Shown here one piece after another: positions 15,577 to 22,466 of a DNA stretch of 35,739 nucleotides. A program made the position numbers and the translations under genes. Origin of the DNA: an uncultured Oscillospiraceae bacterium (lineage in GTDB: Bacteria; Bacillota; Clostridia; Oscillospirales; Oscillospiraceae). The notes under the pieces were generated by a model. The model searched no databases, was not told where the DNA came from, and saw only the letters and a program-made list of their open reading frames with translations. Numbering within the stretch: position 1 is the first letter of the stretch; every line of letters starts with the position of its first letter. The stretch spans positions 1 through 35,739 of the forward strand of contig CANQSU010000008.1 in the NCBI GenBank assembly GCA_947626585.1. The letters run 5' to 3'.

Positions 15577-18222
15577 TCAGTCTCCGGCGGTCTGGCTGCC
15601 GCCTTCATCGGCCCCTGTCTCGGCCTCGGAGCCGGTGCCGTCACCGGTCTCGCTGTCATCCACCTTGTCACCGTCCAGATACCCCTGCAACTCGCTGGGG
15701 TCGACCTCCTCACCGTCAATGAAGAAGTGCGGGACAACCTCGCCGGCGGACTGGTTAACGCTGGATCCCTGCGCGTTCGCATTAGAGCGGTTGGACATGA
15801 ACCAGCACCCAAGGATGATGCCGATGGCCAGCGCCGCCACCATGCCGATCAGCATGAAGGTCATCTTCAGGCGGTCACTGTACTTGTGCAGGCTGACCAC
15901 ATGGTCCGCCCGCTCCGTCCACGCCTCGCGCTCGCTCTTGAGCATATCGATCTGCGTGGTGTATTTCTTCTCTGTGTCTTTTTCGAGAGTAGAGAACTTG
16001 CGGGTGAGTTCGTCGTTCCGGGCGTTCGCCTTGGAGAGCTGCTCCTCCAGCAAATGGATCTCGTTGTCCTTGTGCTGGACCGTCTCGGCCTGGGAAGTGC
16101 GCAGGTTCTGCATCGCATGCTCGTAACGGTCCTGCTGCTCCAGCATCCGGTCATCATTGGCCAGCTTGGCCTGATCAACGTCGGAACGGATCGCCGCCAG
16201 CCGGGACTCGAAGTCCTGCTTGGCCAGGGCCATCTGGGCGTCATACTCCTGACGGACCTTGACAGCCTCGTTGGACCGGCGCTGCTCTTCTGCCAGGACG
16301 CGCACCCTAGCGTCGTCCAAGGCCATGTTCTCGTTCATATAGTCCGTGATCATGGCCTGCAGGCGGGCGTACTCCTTGCGCTCCTGGGCCAGCATCTTCT
16401 GGTACTCGTCCGCGCAGATCTTCAGCGCCTCGGTGATGCCAGCGTCCAGCTGGCGCTTCGCCTCGGTGCGGCGCTCGTTGTTCAGGTTCTCCAAGGACGC
16501 CACACGCTCGGACTCCAGGTTGTTACGAAGGTCGGTCTCGATCTCCTGCAACTCCCTCTGATGGTCCTTGGAATACCGGTTTAAGAAGTTCGCCTTGGCC
16601 ACGGCCTTGGCGTTGTCCATCTCGGCGTTCAGCCGGCTCTGGAACGCGTCCTCACAGGCCTTCTTGTACGCCTCGGACTCCTCGCTGACGGCCGCCAGCT
16701 TGGTCTTGTAGTGGGCGTCGATTGTGCTCTTCGCGTAGCCGAAACGGGTCTTCGGGTCGTCCGTGGACACGGACTTCGTGATGGCCTCGCAGTGCTTGGA
16801 AACGATCATCATGTACTGCTTGCGCATGATGAGCAGGTTCTCGTAGTGCAGCTTGGAAAGGCGGGCGTTCGCGTCGCGCCGCAGGTTGTTCACGTACCCG
16901 TTCAGCCACCCGTCGCCCTCTTCCTCAACAAAGGGGATGTAGGGGTTGCTCTGGATGAACATGGCGTCGAACGGCTGAGAGGAGATCTCCAGGTCCAGGC
17001 CGTCCGAATAATATTTCCGGGTGACGTACTGGTCCATGGCCGCCATGTCGAACACCGGGCGCTGCCTGGGCGCCGCTGCCGCCGGGGAGTTCTCCCTGGC
17101 CCGCTTGATGTCGGCGTCGCCGGCAGCTTTATCCGATGCCGCCTGCACGGCCCCGGACAATCTGCTGATCCGGGATTGGATCGCGCTGCCGGGCGCCTTC
17201 GGGGCGTCGTCCGGCTGGGACGGTGCCGGGGCCGGTCCGCCGGTAGGCGTCTCCTGCCTCGCGGCCTGTGCCGCCGCCGGGCCATCAGGGACGCCGACCT
17301 CTTCCTTTTGGGACTCGACCCTGGAGGCCACACCGGACGCCTTGCTCACGGCGGCTGCCGCGGCAGCCGCCGCTTCCCCGGCGTCATGCTTCTGCGCCGC
17401 GGGTTCAGGCTCAGATTCCCCTGCAGGCTCTTCATCCGCGGGCGGCTCATCCTCCTCAATACCGCGCCCGTACGTCTGTTCATACTCATCCTCGGAAACG
17501 GCGTCGTCGCCGCCATCGATCCCACCGGAAGGCTGCGCGGCATCCTCGTCACCGGGCTTGTCGGTGTACTCGCCGTGGATGCCGCCCATCTCGCCGGTGG
17601 TACCGGAACGGCCCTGGAGCATGGCAATCCAGTCGCGGACATAGATGTTCTTCTCCAGCATGTTCCGGACGTCGTTCAGGGTGGCGAAAATGAAGTCGTC
17701 ATCGATCTCCGGGGTCTTGGTCTCCAGGGACAGGGAGTGTTCCTCGGTGGCATAGGCGATGTAGAACTTCATATCGAAGGTGTCTTCGAACTCGGCCAGC
17801 GCCGCCAGGGAGCGGGACGTCGGGATCACCAGGATGATCTCATTGTCGAACAGCGCGTCCTCGATGACGCAGTTCATGCTGGCCTTGATGGCCGTCAGGA
17901 TGGATCCGACGTCATCGTCGGACTTGTTGGCGAAATCGTCCACCACACGGGTGTCAAAGCCAAGCAGGACATACTTCGTGATGTCCTCGCCAGTCTCACG
18001 GTCCTTGTCGACAAACGTGAACTGCGGAATATCCTTCCGCATCGTGTCGACGGCATTGGACCAAACGGTCTCGTCAAACTTTTTCTTCATGTTGCGGATC
18101 TTCTTGAGCCGCTGCTTATCCGCGGCCGGATTGGCCTTGGGTGCATCCGCCTGGGGAACCCCGCCACGGACGTCTTCCGCATTTTCAGCGGGTGCCTGCT
18201 TCTTCTTGCCAAAGAAACCCAT
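15577..18222 (-). CDS. Large coiled-coil protein with a near-C-terminal membrane anchor (881 aa), unknown function
   Basis: I do not recognise the family. Residues 1-30 are basic and Ala/Pro-rich. Residues of about 45-210 look globular, with alternating strand-like hydrophobic runs such as YVLLGFD and IILVIPTS. About 210-380 is acidic or Ala-rich low complexity, including a run of consecutive alanines. About 470-785 is a long heptad-like helix rich in Glu, Arg, Gln and Ala, predicted coiled coil. A single membrane segment follows at about 787-808 (MTFMLIGMVAALAIGIILG), and a 70-residue acidic tail ends the protein. This implies a long rod on the cytoplasmic side with a short outer tail, though the orientation is inferred. 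ATG at 18222 follows AAAAGGAG. It lies 47 bp after the Clp-type gene and just before the RHH gene in one operon, so a joint role with the ATPase is plausible. Confidence 0.85.
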   Translation of the reverse strand: MGFFGKKKQAPAENAEDVRGGVPQADAPKANPAADKQRLKKIRNMKKKFDETVWSNAVDTMRKDIPQFTFVDKDRETGEDITKYVLLGFDTRVVDDFANKSDDDVGSILTAIKASMNCVIEDALFDNEIILVIPTSRSLAALAEFEDTFDMKFYIAYATEEHSLSLETKTPEIDDDFIFATLNDVRNMLEKNIYVRDWIAMLQGRSGTTGEMGGIHGEYTDKPGDEDAAQPSGGIDGGDDAVSEDEYEQTYGRGIEEDEPPADEEPAGESEPEPAAQKHDAGEAAAAAAAAVSKASGVASRVESQKEEVGVPDGPAAAQAARQETPTGGPAPAPSQPDDAPKAPGSAIQSRISRLSGAVQAASDKAAGDADIKRARENSPAAAAPRQRPVFDMAAMDQYVTRKYYSDGLDLEISSQPFDAMFIQSNPYIPFVEEEGDGWLNGYVNNLRRDANARLSKLHYENLLIMRKQYMMIVSKHCEAITKSVSTDDPKTRFGYAKSTIDAHYKTKLAAVSEESEAYKKACEDAFQSRLNAEMDNAKAVAKANFLNRYSKDHQRELQEIETDLRNNLESERVASLENLNNERRTEAKRQLDAGITEALKICADEYQKMLAQERKEYARLQAMITDYMNENMALDDARVRVLAEEQRRSNEAVKVRQEYDAQMALAKQDFESRLAAIRSDVDQAKLANDDRMLEQQDRYEHAMQNLRTSQAETVQHKDNEIHLLEEQLSKANARNDELTRKFSTLEKDTEKKYTTQIDMLKSEREAWTERADHVVSLHKYSDRLKMTFMLIGMVAALAIGIILGCWFMSNRSNANAQGSSVNQSAGEVVPHFFIDGEEVDPSELQGYLDGDKVDDSETGDGTGSEAETGADEGGSQTAGD

Positions 18223-18269
18223 GATCTTATTCTCCTTTTCTTGGTTATTATGATCCGGCCGTGGCCATC

Positions 18270-21200
18270 TCAGTTATTCTTGATCTGCTTTGCAAGGTCA
18301 ACGTTCTCGTTGACAAACTTCGTCCCAACGTAAACGTAAGCCTCAGACTCCAGTTGCCGCTTGTTCAGGATAGCCATGTTACCGGCCACGGAGACGAAGA
18401 TCTCCTTCTCCAGCGGATGCTCGTTGATGTACCGGGACAGCGGCACCGTCACCTCACGCTCCAGCTTGGACACCACGATACGGGCGCCGCCGGAATCGGA
18501 GTCGCTGTCCAGCTTGTCATAGATCAAGTACACGTAAATGTTCCGGTGGACATGCAGGTTCACACCATGCTTCCGCTGTACCGTCTCGCTCAGGGCCCGC
18601 AGCTTCTGCTGAACGATGCCCATCATCGTGCGCTTGGACAACGGCTGGAACGGGACGATGCAGTCGATACGTCCGAGCAGCTCGGGCGGGAATTTCGACC
18701 CGGACTGGGATCGGATGGATTCCCGGATCAGCTTGTCATATTTCTCCAGGGTCTTGAAATCCGCCTTGTCGCTCTGCTCGTAGTTCGAGATCGTCTTGTA
18801 GATCTCGTTGCCGGCGTTCGTCGTGACGATGATATAGGCGTTCTTGAACGTGACCTCACGCTCGTTCTCGTCCATCAGCCGGCCGTCGTCCAGCACCTGC
18901 AGGAGCAGCCTCGTCACCGGCGCGCACGCCTTCTCGATCTCGTCCAGAAGGATCAGGCAGTACGGGATAGTCGACACCCGGTTGGTCAGCTCCCTCCGGA
19001 ACCGGTTCAGGGAATCAGGCAGCGCGTACTCCGTCATATCGAAACGAATCAGGTTCCGGTCGTCGTCGTACAGGATGGCCGCCAGCTGCTTCGTGGTCTC
19101 GGTATTGTGCGTCACGATAAACTGTCCAGCCTGATACAAATGCTCATCATCCTCGACCATGATGCAGGTCGTCGGCATCATCTCGGGAATCTCCTCGATG
19201 CTCACGATCGGGACCAGGCCGTACGTCTTCTCACGCTGCTTCGCAACGCCTTTCGCCTTTACGGCCAAGTCATGCTTCTTCGGAATCGAGAAGAAAAGCT
19301 CTTTCCGGTCGTTTTCAACCTTGACGTGCAGCTCATACTCGTCATGATACTCACCATCACGGTCCCGGCTTCCATGGTTTTTAACCGAACTTGCAACACC
19401 AAGGCCAAACAGCACATCCTGGATATCATACGCCAGCTTTTCAGAAGACGTGGAGTACGACACATTAAACCGGTCGCCATCGGACTGTTTAATACAACCA
19501 TCCGTATCAAACAGGCCGCGGATCAATTCCCAACGTTGCTCTACGGAACCATACTTATAAGCGTCAGGGATAAATTTCTCATGCGATTTCAGGCCGACAA
19601 GCCCCGTCCCATCAAGAATCGACGTCTGGAACAGACTATCCTTCAGAACATTCCGCCCATGGCCATTTTCCTCGCGGACAAAGCACCAATTATAGTTCTT
19701 CCCACCCTGTTTCGCCCGCACGGCACCAATCTTCTCAGCGATTTTATCAGGGATGAACGAGTTCGGTGCGGAAACTGTCAAAACCGACATCGTCAAGCAT
19801 CCATTTCCGATCATGGCCCCAACGACATAAGGATCAACATCATAGACACGCTCCGCATATTGCGCGGCTTCGTTCATGGGAATCCAGATCCTGGCGGAAC
19901 GCCGTCCGTTCCGCTCTGACCGATAAAGCCCGCGGCGGATGATGTCTTCCGTGTTCGTCGTCACGAACGTCTCAGACTCATGTCCTTTGGCATATTTCCA
20001 GGTCCAGAGATGGCTCCCGTCAACGATGATCTCACGCCCGTCACCAAGCGTCACCCGGTACACCTTCTTGAGCCCACGGTGATAAACACCCGTCACCATG
20101 ACCGGCTCCCCCTGGCGGTTAAATACATAGTCACCGACGGCAAGGTCGCCATTGCGTTTCCTCACAACGGACCCGTCCGGCACATACACGGGGATCATCT
20201 CATCATCGACGATGCCTTTGCCTGTACCAGTTGACCCGGTGAAAAGAAAGGAACTCATGGGCCGGTTCGGGTTGTTCAGGCCAGCAACGCAGATTTGTAA
20301 CCTCTGCTCGATGGAGCTGGTCGCCACTTGCTGCGCCAGGACCTTCTGGTCCAGCTTCTTCTTGATCGTGGACGCGTCGACACGAAACGCGACGTTCACG
20401 CCCTCGGTCTCATAGATCACGTCCGCCAGGAGCTTCCGGTCCAAAGGCCGCCGCGTGAGCCTGTGCCAGCCGATCATGGAGTCCAGGATCAGGATCGACT
20501 TACGGGGCTGGGACGTCGCCGGGATATACCGGTTCGTGTATGTATAAATGTCCGAAAACAACGACTGGTGCGCCGGCTGCACGTCATACCGGTCGCACAT
20601 GGACTGCAGGATCGAAACGACGGCATCCTCGCCCGGCTGCGTCAGCTTGATACGCTGCAGACGCTCGACCAGGGGCAGGTTCGGCGCGATGAACTGCTGG
20701 TACTCGATGTGGGTCGTCGCCGCGATGACCCGGATGCCGCGGGTGCCTGAGTCTGCAAGCAGCGGCTTCAGGACCTCGACGGCCGCCGGCGACAGCTGTA
20801 CGATCTGGTGGAACTCATCTATGAACAGAACGATCTCCTGGTTCTTTTCACGGCGGAACCGGGAAACCTCGTCGAACAGGGTCTTCAGGCGGTCCGCCAT
20901 CTCGTTTTCATTTTTCAGGTTCGCGATCATCTTGGACAGGTCAACTTCCAAATACAACCTGGCCGTGTCCTCGACCATGATGCCCTGCACCAAGGCTGTG
21001 TTGTGTGTCACGATATGCTCGTAACCGATCTGGAACAGGTGTGCCGGGCTATCGACGTAAATACAGGCCATTTCCGTCTTGTAACCAAGGTCCTTGACTT
21101 CGGTGATTGCCATGTCGTTCCGAATCTTGTGAAACTTCCGTTCCACCCCGACGCGTTCAAGGCAGGCATCAACATGCCGTTTCAGCCAGAAAAGCCCAGC

Positions 21201-22301
21201 GCCGCGCTCCGCATCAACAATAAAACGAACGGTATATTCCTCATTCCTGCCGTCCCGGTCAGAGACCTTCAGGATCGTCCTGTAACCGAGGGATGCCGCC
21301 AGGCGGCGTACGTCCCGCGCGAGCTGTACAGAATTCGTAGAGAACCTGACATCAACCCTGCCGCCATCACCGGACACGGACCCGTCCGTATCCATAAGGC
21401 CGTGCAGCAGATCCATGCGTTGCTCAATGGACCCGTTGAAATACATCTCAGGGATACAGCGGTCGATGCTCCTATAGCCGAACACCTTCGAACCATCCGG
21501 GAGTAGCGCGAGCATGTCGAGCGTTTGAATATACTTCTGGTTAGGGGCGTGCGTCTCCCCAGAAACCAAAAAGTGCCATCCGTAATTGTACGGCGACTGT
21601 TCAACACCGGCCCCATGGATCAGCTCACAAACATGGGACACGACGTCCGGATCATCCGAACTGATGGTCAGTGGCCTGTCAGTCAGGCATCCGTCCCCGA
21701 TCAACGCACCGAGCGCATACGGGTGGATCGGAAGCTCCGCCTCGTCACGCTTGACAGCCCTGTTCAAAGGAACATACCACATGTATTTCTTCATACCGTC
21801 CTTACGTCCGGACTTCTTGCCGACACGAACGATATCCCGGTCGATCATGTCTCTAAGCGTATGGACGGAAAACGGCCCATCCTCATGGTGTACAGGCCTA
21901 CGTCTGGCTGCCCAAAGATGCTCGTCATTGCACCGGATGGACGTCCCGTCTGCAAAACAAACCTCGTAACACTCAAGGGACCCCTGCGGGAACACGCCCA
22001 ACACGCGGACAGGATCACCATCCTCATTAAAGACCATGTCGCCGACCTTGATGTCGCCAAGGCGAACATAGCCTCGGGAATCCGCAACAGGGATCACCGT
22101 GTCAACAGGGTTCGCCTTTCCCGCGCCGGCCTCCGCAAGCAGAAGCACGTTACAATATTCCGGCTTCAGCATGGCTGCCATGACCTGCAGCTTCTCGTGC
22201 TCGCGCCCGATCAGCGGCCGGGTCATTTTCTTCATGTAGTTCGTGTAATTGTTCATGTAGGGATACTGTTCTGCAGCATCCCGGTCATGCTCAAAAAGCA
22301 T
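18270..22301 (-). CDS. Clp-type double AAA+ ATPase interrupted by two class 3 inteins (1343 aa before splicing, 600 aa after)
   Basis: With the inteins removed this is a 600-residue two-ring AAA+ unfoldase of the ClpA/ClpB/ClpC type. First module: Walker A GAGK (59-62) joined to Thr435, Walker B LFIDEF (Asp495, Glu496). Second module: GSTGTGK (689-695) joined to Thr1067, Walker B LILLDEIEKA (Asp1120, Glu1121), sensor-1 TTNAGNE, and a GRID arginine finger (Arg1211). The usual Clp N-terminal repeat domain is missing, no long ClpB middle domain is seen, and the second module has no clear IGF/LGF loop for ClpP, so remodelling without proteolysis is more likely. ATG at 22301 is chosen because AGGAGG (22310-22315) lies eight bases upstream. 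First gene of a three-gene operon. Both P-loops are split, so the ATPase should be inactive until both inteins leave. Confidence 0.93.
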   Translation of the reverse strand: MLFEHDRDAAEQYPYMNNYTNYMKKMTRPLIGREHEKLQVMAAMLKPEYCNVLLLAEAGAGKANPVDTVIPVADSRGYVRLGDIKVGDMVFNEDGDPVRVLGVFPQGSLECYEVCFADGTSIRCNDEHLWAARRRPVHHEDGPFSVHTLRDMIDRDIVRVGKKSGRKDGMKKYMWYVPLNRAVKRDEAELPIHPYALGALIGDGCLTDRPLTISSDDPDVVSHVCELIHGAGVEQSPYNYGWHFLVSGETHAPNQKYIQTLDMLALLPDGSKVFGYRSIDRCIPEMYFNGSIEQRMDLLHGLMDTDGSVSGDGGRVDVRFSTNSVQLARDVRRLAASLGYRTILKVSDRDGRNEEYTVRFIVDAERGAGLFWLKRHVDACLERVGVERKFHKIRNDMAITEVKDLGYKTEMACIYVDSPAHLFQIGYEHIVTHNTALVQGIMVEDTARLYLEVDLSKMIANLKNENEMADRLKTLFDEVSRFRREKNQEIVLFIDEFHQIVQLSPAAVEVLKPLLADSGTRGIRVIAATTHIEYQQFIAPNLPLVERLQRIKLTQPGEDAVVSILQSMCDRYDVQPAHQSLFSDIYTYTNRYIPATSQPRKSILILDSMIGWHRLTRRPLDRKLLADVIYETEGVNVAFRVDASTIKKKLDQKVLAQQVATSSIEQRLQICVAGLNNPNRPMSSFLFTGSTGTGKGIVDDEMIPVYVPDGSVVRKRNGDLAVGDYVFNRQGEPVMVTGVYHRGLKKVYRVTLGDGREIIVDGSHLWTWKYAKGHESETFVTTNTEDIIRRGLYRSERNGRRSARIWIPMNEAAQYAERVYDVDPYVVGAMIGNGCLTMSVLTVSAPNSFIPDKIAEKIGAVRAKQGGKNYNWCFVREENGHGRNVLKDSLFQTSILDGTGLVGLKSHEKFIPDAYKYGSVEQRWELIRGLFDTDGCIKQSDGDRFNVSYSTSSEKLAYDIQDVLFGLGVASSVKNHGSRDRDGEYHDEYELHVKVENDRKELFFSIPKKHDLAVKAKGVAKQREKTYGLVPIVSIEEIPEMMPTTCIMVEDDEHLYQAGQFIVTHNTETTKQLAAILYDDDRNLIRFDMTEYALPDSLNRFRRELTNRVSTIPYCLILLDEIEKACAPVTRLLLQVLDDGRLMDENEREVTFKNAYIIVTTNAGNEIYKTISNYEQSDKADFKTLEKYDKLIRESIRSQSGSKFPPELLGRIDCIVPFQPLSKRTMMGIVQQKLRALSETVQRKHGVNLHVHRNIYVYLIYDKLDSDSDSGGARIVVSKLEREVTVPLSRYINEHPLEKEIFVSVAGNMAILNKRQLESEAYVYVGTKFVNENVDLAKQIKNN
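19104..20216 (-). other. Class 3 intein 2 (371 aa) in the second P-loop of the Clp-type ATPase
   Basis: The insert begins with Gly after GTGK and ends VTHN before the +1 Thr. Class 3 markers are present: Trp71 in GSHLW, Cys351 in TTCIMVED, and Thr369 in VTHN; these inteins use the internal Cys instead of residue 1, which explains the unusual Gly start. Two LAGLIDADG-like motifs surround the endonuclease part: GAMIGNGC (133-140) and GLFDTDG (234-240). In the first, the expected acidic residue is Asn138, so DNA cleavage may be impaired. It is clearly homologous to intein 1. Confidence 0.9.
21000..22115 (-). other. Class 3 intein 1 (372 aa) in the first P-loop of the Clp-type ATPase
   Basis: The insert begins with Ala after GAGK and ends VTHN before the +1 Thr, so splicing restores GAGKT. 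The class 3 triplet is present: Trp68 in DEHLW, Cys351 in MACIYVD, Thr370 in VTHN. Two LAGLIDADG motifs, LGALIGDG (135-142, Asp141) and LLHGLMDTDG (236-245, Asp244), keep both catalytic acids, so the homing endonuclease could be active. Confidence 0.92.
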
Positions 22302-22348
22302 GCGCAGTTCCTCCTTTCGATTAGACGCGCATTTTCGCTCTGATAAGG

Positions 22349-22377
22349 ATTGTACCACGTCCCGGCTGAAAAAGCAA
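22349..22377 (-). promoter_or_regulatory. Sigma-A type promoter of the Clp operon
   Basis: Minus-strand TTGCTT (22372-22377) and TACAAT (22349-22354) with a 17-bp spacer. The -10 box lies 47 bp before the ATG at 22301. Upstream (22378-22413) are A-tracts at roughly helical spacing, resembling an UP element or bent DNA. Confidence 0.82.
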
Positions 22378-22413
22378 TATAAAAACCAACATTTTTATAG
22401 ATTTTTATATAAC
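22378..22413 (-). promoter_or_regulatory. Phased A-tract region upstream of the Clp promoter
   Basis: The minus strand holds three AAAAA/TTTTT tracts about 10 bp apart, including TTATATAAAAA, in otherwise GC-rich DNA. The block lies between the preceding terminator and the -35 box. An UP element, intrinsic bend or regulator site would all fit. Confidence 0.55.
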
Positions 22414-22425
22414 GCAGATCCGGCC

Positions 22426-22460
22426 AAAGAAGGCCGCGGCCCGTTTTCCGGACCGCGGCC
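22426..22460 (-). terminator. Intrinsic terminator of the relaxase operon
   Basis: A 12-bp GC-rich stem (22449-22460 with 22432-22443, including one G-T pair) encloses a five-base loop and is followed on the minus strand by TTCTTTGG. It begins six bases after the stop codon at 22467. Confidence 0.88.
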
Positions 22461-22466
22461 CGAAAT

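Noticed and set aside
15561-15812. N-terminal extension of the RHH protein to 150 residues
   Set aside because: The extension overlaps the coding end of the coiled-coil gene, is Arg/Pro/Thr-rich like a shadow frame, and the ATG at 15560 has a strong ribosome site.
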